A stretch of 46,110 nt of DNA from a bacterium (lineage in GTDB: Bacteria > Bacteroidota > Rhodothermia > Balneolales > M1805), in contig SBGQ01000039.1 of the NCBI GenBank assembly GCA_006226965.1, positions 1 to 46,110 of the forward strand, in the 5' to 3' direction. Positions 32,504-41,702 of this stretch are shown piece after piece. The first letter of the stretch is position 1. Each line of letters opens with the position of its first letter. The notes beneath the pieces are model-generated. The model saw only the letters and a program-made list of their open reading frames with translations. It did not search any database and had not been told where the DNA came from. Position numbers and translations under genes: made by a program.

Positions 32504-33025
32504 TCAGTTTCCAAGCCCCCAGTCTAACCGCCTCCTGTTTTCATTACCTCTGTTTTTGAAAATATAGGTTACCGGAATGCCCACACTAAAACCTGCTCCT
32601 GCGAATATGGCGGCGGTCGTTAAATTTACTGTTGGGTTATTTTCAGATAAAAACGGTCTGTTGGTTTTTCCTAGTAAGCCTGAGTTATAGAGAACAAATC
32701 CTAATGCATACCCGGAAATGAATCCAACTCCGGCACCTAAAACCCGGCTTCGATATCCGATTTTATAAACCTCTTGTATCGGGACTGATAATACCTCTTT
32801 CATCGATCTATCCGAGTACCAGGTAACCCTTTGTTTATTGTAATGAACATAATACCCGGGATTATAGACATAATCATTTTTGTACATATACGTCGGTGTT
32901 CCGCCATGCCAATCAATAGTACGAACGGGTTCAAGCCGTAATGTTAAATCTTCAACATAGATAGATTTTGTACATGCAGATGCACTAATAATCAAAACAA
33001 AAAATAGAACGGCGATTTTCTTCAC
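32504..33025 (-). CDS. Small lipoprotein of unknown function
   Basis: I do not recognise a family. The 173-aa product begins MKKIAVLFFVLIISASAC, a clear lipoprotein signal with Cys18. Residues 20-85 are polar and Tyr-rich (YNPGYYVHYNKQRVTWYSD). Two Gly/Ala-rich hydrophobic segments follow (about 96-116, VLGAGVGFISGYALGFVLY; about 137-155, AAIFAGAGFSVGIPVTYIF), which resemble glycine-zipper membrane segments. It is probably anchored in the outer membrane facing the periplasm. Its stop borders the CATCAACT repeats, and repeat-bearing DNA flanks both sides. Confidence 0.75.
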   Translation of the reverse strand: MKKIAVLFFVLIISASACTKSIYVEDLTLRLEPVRTIDWHGGTPTYMYKNDYVYNPGYYVHYNKQRVTWYSDRSMKEVLSVPIQEVYKIGYRSRVLGAGVGFISGYALGFVLYNSGLLGKTNRPFLSENNPTVNLTTAAIFAGAGFSVGIPVTYIFKNRGNENRRRLDWGLGN

Positions 33026-33311
33026 ATTTGAAGATAAGGATTTTGCAAATTCTGCTGTTGGTTGATGTCTGTGTGTGTTGCTTACTGATAAAAACCGATA
33101 TTGCTAGAATTTCAGCAAGACAAACACATTTAGCTAGGCGTGTTTTTTTGTCATTGCGGCGCAAATCCAGACATCTCCTGAAAACGTGTGCAGCAAAGCG
33201 TAAATATAAACTTGGTAGCTGATTATCGCATGCCGTTTTGCATTGGCATGAACCGAATCAGAATTGAAGCTATTATACAATTTCGCTGCGCTACGCCTTC
33301 GGTGTTATCAA
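33026..33311. other. 286-bp spacer carrying REPIN-like unit 5
   Basis: No convincing gene. ACATTTAGCTAGGCGTG at about 33126-33142 is a partial second copy of the unit spacer, just before unit 5 (33150-33252). A CGCTGCGCTACGCCTTCGG tract follows near 33283-33301, similar to the one at about 30586. Confidence 0.6.
33150..33252. repeat. REPIN-like unit 5 (degenerate)
   Basis: The left edge has the GTCATTGCGGC start of unit 4. The spacer has AGCAAAGCGTAAATATAAA, and the right hairpin at 33229-33252 has ATGCCGTT, a 4-nt loop and ATTGGCAT followed by GAAC instead of GAC. The stems have mismatches, so this is an old copy. Confidence 0.6.
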
Positions 33312-34766
33312 CTATTTATCCTGATACAACGCTTTCTGTTTTTCAGCAAATGGAGCTTTATCCTCTTTAAACTGGAGTTGTTCCGGCATAATGGTCAACG
33401 TATATAACACATTCGAGAACGACTCATAAAAACGTTCGATATATCCGTAATCCAAATCATCGGCTTCATCACTCGGCTGATGGTAATAGGCATTTATGGT
33501 TTCATCAAAGGCATTAAAACCCAACGAAAACGTGGCACTAGGAACACCTTTATTGCTGAACGAAATATTATCACTACGAACAAACAGATTTAATTTAGGA
33601 TCCGGATCCGGATGATATGTTAAACCCATCGCTTCCAATGGCTTAATCAGTAACGAATCTTGTTTATAATAATCCAGACCAACAAAAGTAACGATTGAGG
33701 TATCATTATAACCCGCACCGTCTAAGTTTAGGTTAAAAAACGTTTTTTCGAGTGGCAATACCGGATTTTCAGCATAATACTTACTACCCAACAAACCTTT
33801 TTCTTCGCCGGTTAAGGCCACAAATAAAACCGAACGCTTAGGATTTAACTTTTTGAGCACTTTGGCACCTGCCAACAAAGCAACTGCTCCAACGGCATTA
33901 TCCCGTGCACCGTTAAAAATTGAATCTTCATCAGCTTTTGCACCGGTTTTGTAGCCAACATGATCGTAATGAGCCGTTACCAGTACAAATTCATCTCTTA
34001 GTTTGGCATCATTCCCCGGTAAATAAGCCACTACATTAGCGTCGTCAATCGGCTTCTGCTCTTCCATTTCGATAGCGAATGAAATCGCCTTCTCACTTTT
34101 TAGTAATTTCTTTTGAGCATCGGTTAATACCACACAAATGTGCGGAATACTGCTTTGCACTTCGGTCATTAGTATTTGTCCGGCGAAATAACCGAAATAA
34201 TTTTTCCATGCAAAACCCTCAGGTAACACTTCAACATAAGCTTTTGCTCCGGCTTCTTCGAATTTCATTTTGAGTTCATCAGAAGACGTCAGGAAATTCA
34301 TTACCCCCTTTTCGATTTTACTACCTTTATTGATAATTACGGCGTCTTTATAAGCTCCTGACGTAGCTTTATTTTCATCAAATGAATCAACAACAATAGA
34401 TTTTGCTGAGAATTGGGCAGATTTACCGGAACGTGCAAAAAAGTCGTCCAGAGTAATTTTTAGTTTTGAATTTAGTACGATACTTGCCTGTACGGCTTTT
34501 GGTCTGTTATAAAAGCTGATGTTTTGTTTGTAACTCGTTAATCCCGGAGCATGATTTAGACCCAATTTTTCGAATTCTTGAGATAAATAATCTGCTGCTT
34601 TATGCACGCCCTCACTGCCGAGAGCTCTGCCTAAGAGTTCATCAGAAGCTAAATATTCAATTGCCGGCTTAAAATCAGATTCATTTATGTTTTTTTTGAT
34701 GATTTCTTCCGGTTTTGCGCAAGATGCTAACAAAATGGACAAGCTAAGCCATGTAGTTTTTTTCAT
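33312..34766 (-). CDS. M28-family zinc aminopeptidase lipoprotein
   Basis: This is a 484-aa secreted metallopeptidase. The lipoprotein signal MKKTTWLSLSILLASC gives Cys16. A PA-like domain (about 120-235) precedes the M28 catalytic domain with TAHYDHVG (His266, with Asp268 conserved), the bridging Asp289 in NGARDNAVG, TGEEKGLLGSKYY (Glu321 catalytic, Glu322 metal), Asp349 in LNLDGAG and His429 in YYHQPSDEADDL. All five zinc ligands and the general base are present, so it should be an active aminopeptidase releasing N-terminal residues from peptides at the cell envelope. It is monocistronic. Confidence 0.92.
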   Translation of the reverse strand: MKKTTWLSLSILLASCAKPEEIIKKNINESDFKPAIEYLASDELLGRALGSEGVHKAADYLSQEFEKLGLNHAPGLTSYKQNISFYNRPKAVQASIVLNSKLKITLDDFFARSGKSAQFSAKSIVVDSFDENKATSGAYKDAVIINKGSKIEKGVMNFLTSSDELKMKFEEAGAKAYVEVLPEGFAWKNYFGYFAGQILMTEVQSSIPHICVVLTDAQKKLLKSEKAISFAIEMEEQKPIDDANVVAYLPGNDAKLRDEFVLVTAHYDHVGYKTGAKADEDSIFNGARDNAVGAVALLAGAKVLKKLNPKRSVLFVALTGEEKGLLGSKYYAENPVLPLEKTFFNLNLDGAGYNDTSIVTFVGLDYYKQDSLLIKPLEAMGLTYHPDPDPKLNLFVRSDNISFSNKGVPSATFSLGFNAFDETINAYYHQPSDEADDLDYGYIERFYESFSNVLYTLTIMPEQLQFKEDKAPFAEKQKALYQDK

Positions 34767-34885
34767 AGAAGGTATAATGTCTGACGGTTGTTTTTGAAGT
34801 TTGAGGATACCGATTTTGATTGAAAAAATATAATTTGATGAAATGATGAAATGATGAAGTAATGATGTGAAAACGGTATCCGGGA

Positions 34886-34925
34886 AACTAGGGCTCCCAG
34901 TTCTAAAAGGATGGGAGCCCTAGTT
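34886..34925. repeat. Perfect 14-bp inverted repeat, AACTAGG-type
   Basis: Arms AACTAGGGCTCCCA and TGGGAGCCCTAGTT are perfectly complementary around a 12-nt loop. Neither strand has a proper T run after it, so it is not a standard terminator. Its ends (AACTAGG...CCTAGTT) are shared with the palindrome at 35010-35034, and GGGAAACTAG recurs at 41770-41779. Confidence 0.75.
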
Positions 34926-34939
34926 AAAAATGATTCCAA

Positions 34940-34963
34940 AATGCCGTTATTTATTAGCATGGG
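34940..34963 (+). repeat. Degenerate solo repeat hairpin
   Basis: ATGCCGTT, a 4-nt loop and ATTAGCAT have the 8-4-8 geometry of the REPIN-like hairpins with two mismatches. No left partner was found 80 bp upstream. It may be a solo remnant. Confidence 0.35.
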
Positions 34964-35009
34964 GCATATCTATTTTTTTTTTGCATACCCATTGAAACAA
35001 AAGTAGCAG

Positions 35010-35034
35010 AACTAGGAAATTGAATTTCCTAGTT
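35010..35034. promoter_or_regulatory. 25-bp perfect palindrome just before the DUF2490 gene
   Basis: AACTAGGAAATT and AATTTCCTAGTT flank a single G. The palindrome ends 6 bp before the ATG at 35041, where it could act as an operator or mask the start in mRNA. It shares its outer AACTAGG ends with the hairpin at 34886-34925. Confidence 0.6.
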
Positions 35035-35040
35035 TTAGAT

Positions 35041-35739
35041 ATGGTTTTCAACATCTCAATTATCAGACAGCAACTTCTAGTACTTGCATTTGCCATATTT
35101 GGGCTTCATCGAATAACGTTCGCCCAGCAATCTGGCGTACATCAACAAAGAACGTGGACACAATTTTATATAAACACGGCTCTTACCGGGTCTCTCTATA
35201 GTTATTCAGATTTCGGATTTCGTTTCGATGATGGTTTTTCCAATCACTACCAATCCTTTTTACGAACAGCGTTGGGTTACAGATTATCAAATAACGGCAG
35301 ATTGGGTATCGGGTACGCCTATTTCAATAATGATGATAATACCGGTTATGAACATCGGATATTTCAGGATGGAAATCTGCAAAATAAATGGGGTGAAATT
35401 GAACTAAAACACCGCTTACGTATAGAAGAACGCTTTTTTTTCGGTAATAAAGATTTGCAACATTTGAGAGTACGATACCAAATTGCCTATCGGCCGAAAT
35501 GGTTTTCTAAAGACGGCTACACCCTATTCGGAGATTTTTCTGATGAACTCATGTTTGCTTTTGGAAGTCAAACAGCATCACACCACATCGATCAAAACAG
35601 AGTGTACTCCGGTCTGAAAGTTGAAACCAATTATTCATCAGTCTTGATGGGATATCAATTCACATGTATACCAGGTTTGAAGAAATCAAATTCAATAATA
35701 GACCATATTGTTCGTGTAGGATTAGCAATTAAAATCTAA
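35041..35739 (+). CDS. DUF2490-family outer-membrane beta-barrel protein
   Basis: This is a 232-aa protein with a signal peptide (about 1-28, ending ITFAQQ) and an alternating beta-strand pattern. The DUF2490 landmarks are present: the central ELKHRLRIEERFFF, LRVRYQIAYRP, a Glu near FSDELMFAFG and the late IDQNRVYSGL...VLMGYQF. It should form a small outer-membrane barrel of unknown role. The frame reaches back to a TTG at 35020 inside a palindrome, but the ATG at 35041 gives a normal signal peptide and is preferred. Confidence 0.82.
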   Translation: MVFNISIIRQQLLVLAFAIFGLHRITFAQQSGVHQQRTWTQFYINTALTGSLYSYSDFGFRFDDGFSNHYQSFLRTALGYRLSNNGRLGIGYAYFNNDDNTGYEHRIFQDGNLQNKWGEIELKHRLRIEERFFFGNKDLQHLRVRYQIAYRPKWFSKDGYTLFGDFSDELMFAFGSQTASHHIDQNRVYSGLKVETNYSSVLMGYQFTCIPGLKKSNSIIDHIVRVGLAIKI

Positions 35740-35899
35740 TTTCAGACGATTTGAATACTTCAACGTTAATCTATGTTAAAAGGACAGTGATTGCGTACTG
35801 TTTTGTAAAAAATAACAAGATGTTTATCTAAAGGAGTGATAATCCCGAATTTGCTTGTTAAACTTAGCGGCCTTTTCATTCGAGATTTAGTAAAAGTAT

Positions 35900-36976
35900 A
35901 TGACGAACAGAACGAAGTTAGCAGCATTAGTAGGTGTCACAGTTGTAGCCGCAGTAGCCTTATTTTGGCCTAGTATTAATCAAGAAGCTAAAGTATTAAT
36001 TCCGGCTCCGGTTGTATCGAATAACGGGAGCGGAGTCTTACCGGTTGATGTCTCCGTTGTATCGGAAGAGTTTTTAGCCAACGAAATCAGAACAACGGGA
36101 ACATTGTTAGCTAGTGAAGAAACAGCTTTGTTTTCTGAATCGAGCGGTAAAGTGACGGATATTTATTTTAAAGAAGGTCAGCAGGTAAAAAAAGGAACGT
36201 TACTCATCAAGTTAAATGATAAAGATTTAGTTGCACAGCTCGACCGCATCAAAATCGAAAAAGAATTTGCTGATAAAACCATGGAACGCCAAAAACTTTT
36301 GTTTGAAAAAGGCGGCATTTCCAGAGAACAATACGACCAAGCGCAAAACCGAGTCAATATTTTACAAGCTCAGGTTGATGAAACCATTGCAAAAATCGAA
36401 AAAACAGAAGTTCGTGCACCTTTTGACGGAATTGTAGGTCTTCGACAAATTAGTCCGGGAGCGTATTTAACGCCAAGTATTCAAACCGCAAGTATTCAGA
36501 ATTTAGATGTGCTTAATCTCGAGTTTTCTATTCCTGAGAAATATTTCAACGTAGTTAAAGCCGGCGATACCATTCAGTTTACCGTATCAAACAATGAACT
36601 AGCCTATTCCGCTGAGATTTATGCCGTTGAGCCGCAAATTGATATTAACACAAGAACGGTAGTGATGCGTGCTCATTTTAATAATAAAGAGGCAAAACTG
36701 TTACCGGGTTTGTTTGCCTACATCCGATACACTATCGAAAGTATAAATAATGCCATTTTGGTGCCGTCTCAATCCATTGTTCCTGAGTTAAAAGGACAAA
36801 AAGTATATGTAATACGTGGCGGTTTAGTAGATGAAAAACCTGTTGAAACCGGTATGAGAACCGATCAACACGTTCAGGTTACGAAAGGTTTGGCAGCGGG
36901 CGATTCGGTAATTACAACCGGTATTCTGCAAATTCGAAAAGGAATGCCTATACAAGTTCGAAAAATTGTTAAGTAA
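35900..36976 (+). CDS. RND efflux periplasmic adaptor (membrane fusion protein)
   Basis: This 358-aa HlyD/AcrA-family adaptor bridges the inner-membrane RND pump and the outer-membrane channel. An N-terminal signal/anchor helix (about 8-24) is followed by the lipoyl half-motif with DIYFKEGQQVKKGTLLIKL, a short helical hairpin (about 110-160) and the second lipoyl half RAPFDGIVGLRQISPGAYL. Beta-barrel and membrane-proximal domains follow to the C terminus. The short hairpin indicates a compact adaptor, as in MexH-like systems. It is the first gene of the efflux set; the pump gene starts 317 bp downstream. Confidence 0.93.
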   Translation: MTNRTKLAALVGVTVVAAVALFWPSINQEAKVLIPAPVVSNNGSGVLPVDVSVVSEEFLANEIRTTGTLLASEETALFSESSGKVTDIYFKEGQQVKKGTLLIKLNDKDLVAQLDRIKIEKEFADKTMERQKLLFEKGGISREQYDQAQNRVNILQAQVDETIAKIEKTEVRAPFDGIVGLRQISPGAYLTPSIQTASIQNLDVLNLEFSIPEKYFNVVKAGDTIQFTVSNNELAYSAEIYAVEPQIDINTRTVVMRAHFNNKEAKLLPGLFAYIRYTIESINNAILVPSQSIVPELKGQKVYVIRGGLVDEKPVETGMRTDQHVQVTKGLAAGDSVITTGILQIRKGMPIQVRKIVK

Positions 36977-37293
36977 ATGTTCGAACTATTTTCTTAGAAA
37001 GATTAAGAAAAATTAAACTTTTTACCTTGTCAAAGATTGCTCATGTATTTTCGAAAACACATTCAAACAAACACTAAACATCCCCTGGGAGTACGGTTTG
37101 AAAGCCTATTCCCTAATCCATTGAAGGGCTGTTTCGATAGCGGTTACATAAAAGCATTTTTTGAGTTTTGTTCTAATTATGCTGATAAGTCTGTTTTCGA
37201 ATCAGCCTTTTTTTATATCCCATCTCCGAAACAAGGTTTAGTAGTTTCTCCTCAACCGATTTATACACACATTCAGCTAAGTGGAATTAGAAT
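36977..37293. other. 317-bp gap inside the RND operon
   Basis: The adaptor and pump genes are normally within a few bases of each other, but here they are 317 bp apart. An 86-codon frame (37037-37297) crosses the gap, but its product (many Phe, Pro and Ser; no known motif; overlap with the pump start) is not convincing. No repeat hairpin, terminator or dyad longer than about 6 bp was noticed. The gap could be insertion debris or hold a second promoter. Confidence 0.5.
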
Positions 37294-40200
37294 ATGAGTT
37301 TATCCTCCATAAGTATTGAACGTCCGGTTTTAGCAACGGTAATGTCTATTACCATAATTCTTTTCGGGATTATCGGATTTACCTATTTGGGAATTCGTGA
37401 ATATCCGTCCGTTGACCAACCAATTGTTACTGTTTCAACGAGTTATGTTGGTGCTAATGCCGATGTTATTGAATCTCAGATTACGGAACCTTTAGAAGAA
37501 TCCATTAACGGTATTTCGGGTATTCGTTCTCTAACTTCTGTTTCTCGTGAAGGTAGAAGTACAATCACTATCGAATTTGAGTTGGAAATCGACATTGACA
37601 ATGCAGCGAATGATGTGCGGGATAAAGTTTCACGAGCTATTAGCAATTTACCGCCGGATATCGAGAATCCGATAGTTTCAAAAGCAGATGCCGATGCTCA
37701 ACCAATTGTGTTTTTGAATGTAAAAAGCGACAGCAGAAACACATTAGAGCTTACCGACTTAGCTATTAACACATTTAAAGAGCGCTTGCAAACCATTTCC
37801 GGTGTTAGCGCAGTTCAGATTTGGGGTGAAAAAAAATACTCCATGCGTTTATGGCTAGATCCGGTTCGTTTACAAGCGTATAAAGTAACTCCGATTGAAG
37901 TTCGAAATGCATTAACCCGCGAAAATGTGGAATTACCATCGGGTCGAGTTGAAGGGAATAATACCGAGCTTACTGTTCGTACTGTTGGCCGATTATATAC
38001 CATCGAGGACTTTAATAATTTAATTATCCGCGAAGAAAACGGGCGTGTTATTCGTCTTCGTGATGTAGGTTATGCACTTCTTGGCCCTGAAAACGAACGA
38101 ACTGTTTTAAAACGTGATGGAATTCCGATGGTTGGCGTGGTTTTAGTTCCGCAACCGGGCGCGAACAATATTGCTATCGCCGATGAATTTTATGCACGTG
38201 TTGAACAAATCAAAAAAGATTTACCGTCCGATATTGAATTAGGCGTCGGTTTTGATATCACCAAATACATTCGCCAGTCAATCAGCGAAGTGCAGGAAAC
38301 CATTTTTACGGCTTTCCTATTAGTAGTAGCCATTATTTTTATGTTTTTACGAGATTGGAGAACAACCATCATTCCGGTAATTGTGATTCCTATTTCGTTG
38401 ATTGGCGCGTTCTTCATTATGTATATAGCCGGGTTTTCGATTAACGTGTTAACCTTGTTGGCAATCGTACTCGCGATTGGTCTGGTTGTGGACGATGCTA
38501 TTGTGGTTATGGAAAACATCTACTCCAAGATTGAAAGCGGAATTGCTCCTCTGCAAGCTGCTATGCAGGGAAGTAAAGAGATTTTCTTTGCCGTGGTTTC
38601 TACTACGGTTGCTCTAGCTGCTGTATTCTTACCGGTAATTTTCTTGCAGGGTTTAACCGGGCGCTTATTCCGTGAATTCGGAATTGTAATTGCCGCTTCT
38701 GTAATTATTTCGTCGTTTGTGGCTTTAACGCTCAGCCCTATGTTGTGTAGCCGCATCTTAAAACACAGAGCAAAACAACCGTTTTTATATGAGTTGACTG
38801 AACCCTTTTTCGTTTGGATAAACGCGAAATATGAGTCGTCGCTTTTATTGTTTATGCGACGAATTTGGCCGGCATTCTTTGTAATTGTGGCTTCAATTGT
38901 CGGAATCGTATTCTTGGTTAAAAAAGTACCGTCAGAATTATCGCCGTTAGAAGACAGAGGAAGTGTACGTGTGTATGCTACTGCGCCGGAAGGAGCTACT
39001 TTCGAATACATGGATTATTACATGGATAAAGTGGTTCAATTGGTTAAACGTACCGTTCCTGAGTTAGATGGCTTAATTACAGTTACCAGCCCGGGATTTG
39101 GCGCATCAAGTTCTGTAAACTCCGGTTTTGCCCGTCTTATTTTAGTTGATAAGGAACTTCGTGAACGAACACAGCAAGAAGTTGTAGATCAGCTCTCGAA
39201 AGATATTTCTGTATTGTCGGAAGCCAGATCTTTCGTTTCACAAGAGCAATCTATTGGTAACAGACGCGGGGGTTTGCCTGTTCAATTCGTAATTCAGGCA
39301 CCGAATTTTGAAAAATTAAAAGACGTAATTCCTGCCTTCTTGGAAAAAGCGAATGCACACCCAAGCTTGAATTTCGTGGACATCAACCTGAAATTCAATA
39401 AACCGGAAATCCAATTAGATATCGACCGTGAAAAAGCGAGAAGTTTAGGTGTTTCTGTGTTAGATATTGCACAAACTTTGCAATTGGCGTATTCAGGTCA
39501 ACGTTTTGGTTATTTCATCAAAGATGGAAAACAATATCAAGTTATTGGTCAGGTTGAGCGACAATTCCGTGACGCTCCGCTCGATTTACGTTCGCTTTCG
39601 GTAAAAAATGCCAACGGAGAACTTATTCAGTTAGATAACCTTGTTCGACTTACCGAGCAAAGTAGTCCGCCTGCATTATTCCGTTTCGACCGCTATGTTT
39701 CTGCAACCGTTTCCGCTGGTTTGGCACCGGGTAAAACTTTAGGTGAAGGCATAGAGGCCATGCGAGCAGTTGCAGATCAGGTTCTGGATGATAGTTTTAC
39801 AACCGCATTAGACGGAACAAGCCGAGATTTTGCTGAGAGTTCCAGTTCTTTATTATTCGCCTTCTTGTTGGCTCTTATTTTGATTTATTTAGTTCTCGCT
39901 GCGCAATTTGAGAGCTTCCGCGACCCGCTCATCATTTTTATTACAGTGCCTTTGGCTCTTGCCGGCGCTTTCGGTTCTCTTTGGTTATTCGATCAAACAC
40001 TGAACATTTTCTCTCAAATCGGGATTATTATGTTGATAGGTTTAGTAACCAAGAACGGAATTTTGTTGGTAGAATTTGCCAATCAAAGAAAAGAAGCCGG
40101 ATTATCGGTTCGTGAAGCCGCTATTGATGCAGCTAAATCACGTTTTCGTCCGATTTTGATGACCAGCTTGAGTACCGTTTTAGGTATTCTGCCGATTGCT

Positions 40201-40356
40201 TTAGCCTTGGGCGCGGGTGCGGAAAGTCGAGTTTCCATGGGTATTGCGGTAATTGGCGGACTTGTTTTTGCCAGTTTGTTAACACTGTATGTGATTCCGC
40301 CGATTTACACGCTTCTTTCAAAAGAGTTGAAAAGTGCATCTTCAACAGCAGCATGA
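37294..40356 (+). CDS. RND-family multidrug efflux pump (AcrB/MdtB-like)
   Basis: This 1020-aa inner-membrane proton antiporter exports drugs or other hydrophobic compounds as a trimer. It opens SLSSISIERPVLATVMSITIILFG and has two large periplasmic loops (about 40-335 and 560-860) and 12 helices. The proton-relay aspartates in helix 4 are Asp400 and Asp401 (GLVVDDAIVVMENI), and a conserved Lys is seen in helix 10 (GLVTKNGILLVEFANQ). The length and these residues place it in the HAE-1 group rather than the metal-exporting CusA group. The stop overlaps the OMF gene by 4 bp. Confidence 0.96.
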   Translation: MSLSSISIERPVLATVMSITIILFGIIGFTYLGIREYPSVDQPIVTVSTSYVGANADVIESQITEPLEESINGISGIRSLTSVSREGRSTITIEFELEIDIDNAANDVRDKVSRAISNLPPDIENPIVSKADADAQPIVFLNVKSDSRNTLELTDLAINTFKERLQTISGVSAVQIWGEKKYSMRLWLDPVRLQAYKVTPIEVRNALTRENVELPSGRVEGNNTELTVRTVGRLYTIEDFNNLIIREENGRVIRLRDVGYALLGPENERTVLKRDGIPMVGVVLVPQPGANNIAIADEFYARVEQIKKDLPSDIELGVGFDITKYIRQSISEVQETIFTAFLLVVAIIFMFLRDWRTTIIPVIVIPISLIGAFFIMYIAGFSINVLTLLAIVLAIGLVVDDAIVVMENIYSKIESGIAPLQAAMQGSKEIFFAVVSTTVALAAVFLPVIFLQGLTGRLFREFGIVIAASVIISSFVALTLSPMLCSRILKHRAKQPFLYELTEPFFVWINAKYESSLLLFMRRIWPAFFVIVASIVGIVFLVKKVPSELSPLEDRGSVRVYATAPEGATFEYMDYYMDKVVQLVKRTVPELDGLITVTSPGFGASSSVNSGFARLILVDKELRERTQQEVVDQLSKDISVLSEARSFVSQEQSIGNRRGGLPVQFVIQAPNFEKLKDVIPAFLEKANAHPSLNFVDINLKFNKPEIQLDIDREKARSLGVSVLDIAQTLQLAYSGQRFGYFIKDGKQYQVIGQVERQFRDAPLDLRSLSVKNANGELIQLDNLVRLTEQSSPPALFRFDRYVSATVSAGLAPGKTLGEGIEAMRAVADQVLDDSFTTALDGTSRDFAESSSSLLFAFLLALILIYLVLAAQFESFRDPLIIFITVPLALAGAFGSLWLFDQTLNIFSQIGIIMLIGLVTKNGILLVEFANQRKEAGLSVREAAIDAAKSRFRPILMTSLSTVLGILPIALALGAGAESRVSMGIAVIGGLVFASLLTLYVIPPIYTLLSKELKSASSTAA

Positions 40357-41702
40357 GACGTAAGATGATGAATAGAATGAGTACGAAAAACGTGAACAGG
40401 TTTGTATTACTAGTAAGCTTACTATGTGCCGGATTGGTAACTACGAGCAAGGCACAAGATACCTTGAGTTATCAAAAAGCACTTGAATTAGCCTTAAAAA
40501 ACAATTTTGGAATAAAATCGGTTCGGATTACATCGCAAATAGCAGAAAATGATGCTTCTTTTGGGAATGCCGGCTTTTTACCTGATATAAACGTGACTGC
40601 CTTACAATCTAAAAGTTCTACGGATACCGATATGGAATTTGCTACGGGTGGAACGATTAACCGAAAAGGTGCTGAGGCTACACAATTCAACGCAAGTGCA
40701 AATCTTAACTGGACTTTATTTGACGGTTTCAGAATGTTTATCCAATACGATAGACTCAAAACCATGAAGGAAGCGGAAAAACAAGCCTTGTATGCACAAA
40801 TAAATACTACTTTATCTCAGGTCTCCATCACATACAATCAAATAAACAGGATAAAAGAATCGCTGGATTTGTTAGCTGAAACGATTGCGATTTCGCGCGA
40901 ACGTCTTCAATTGGAACAGAATAAATTGATTATCGGAACGGGCAGCGAGTTAGAAGTTTATCAGGCAAAAACAGATTTAAACGCAGATACTTCGGCGTAT
41001 ATGCGTCAGGTTATTCAATATCAAACCGTAAAAAATCAATTGGTTGAGCAATTAGCATTAACTCCGGGCGTCGATTTTGAAGTGAGTGATTATTGGAAAG
41101 ACCCTGTTTTACCGGAATTGGCTGAGTTAGCTGATGTTGCAAGAAATCAAAACCCGGATGTGAAGCGTCAGACCTTGTTACATAAAGACCAGCAACTTGC
41201 TTTAAAATCAGTAAAAGCGGAATATTATCCTGAGTTGGATTTTAATTTGGGATATACCTACACCGACCAGGAGTCGGAAGCGAGTCAGGTTAAGTTTCTA
41301 ACATCGAACGGATATAATTACAATCTAACGGCAAGATTTAACCTGTTTCAGGGTTTTAATCAATCCAGAAGAATTCAAAATGCGAAGTTGCTAGAACGCT
41401 TGAATAAAGAGTCTTTGCAACAGGTTCAGTTGCAATTAGAAACGGCAGTGTATACAACTTGGCAGTCATTACAGGAAGCAACATCTATCTATAATTTGGA
41501 AGAATCTAATTTTGAGTTTGCTCAAAAGACCTTAGATATAAGTCGTGAAAAATATAATCAAGGTTTGATTTCTGCGGTTGAGTTTCGGGAAGCGCAACGG
41601 AATTGGGTAAATGCCAGATTGCGTTTGCTCAATGCTGAATATGATGTTCGAATCAATCAGGTTGATTTGATGAGACTTGCCGGGAAGTTCGTTCGAGAAT
41701 AG
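40353..41702 (+). CDS. TolC-family outer-membrane efflux channel
   Basis: This 449-aa outer-membrane factor completes the tripartite pump. The signal peptide is about residues 16-34 (RFVLLVSLLCAGLVTTSKAQ). The mature protein begins DTLSYQKALELALKNNFGIK, the usual repeat start, and consists of two homologous long-helix halves (about 50-240 and 255-449), each containing a beta hairpin for the barrel. The start overlaps the pump stop (ATGA), so the two are translationally coupled. Several Met codons near the N terminus (residues 5, 6 and 9) are alternative starts. Confidence 0.94.
   Translation: MRRKMMNRMSTKNVNRFVLLVSLLCAGLVTTSKAQDTLSYQKALELALKNNFGIKSVRITSQIAENDASFGNAGFLPDINVTALQSKSSTDTDMEFATGGTINRKGAEATQFNASANLNWTLFDGFRMFIQYDRLKTMKEAEKQALYAQINTTLSQVSITYNQINRIKESLDLLAETIAISRERLQLEQNKLIIGTGSELEVYQAKTDLNADTSAYMRQVIQYQTVKNQLVEQLALTPGVDFEVSDYWKDPVLPELAELADVARNQNPDVKRQTLLHKDQQLALKSVKAEYYPELDFNLGYTYTDQESEASQVKFLTSNGYNYNLTARFNLFQGFNQSRRIQNAKLLERLNKESLQQVQLQLETAVYTTWQSLQEATSIYNLEESNFEFAQKTLDISREKYNQGLISAVEFREAQRNWVNARLRLLNAEYDVRINQVDLMRLAGKFVRE

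Noticed and set aside
33028-33222. 64-codon plus-strand frame after the small lipoprotein gene
   Set aside because: It lies in repeat-bearing DNA (partial spacer copy and REPIN-like unit 5), has no signal, domain or conserved composition, and starts opposite the lipoprotein start.
37037-37297. 86-codon plus-strand frame in the gap before the RND pump
   Set aside because: The product has no recognisable motif, is rich in Phe, Pro and Ser, and overlaps the clear pump start; treated as a chance frame.
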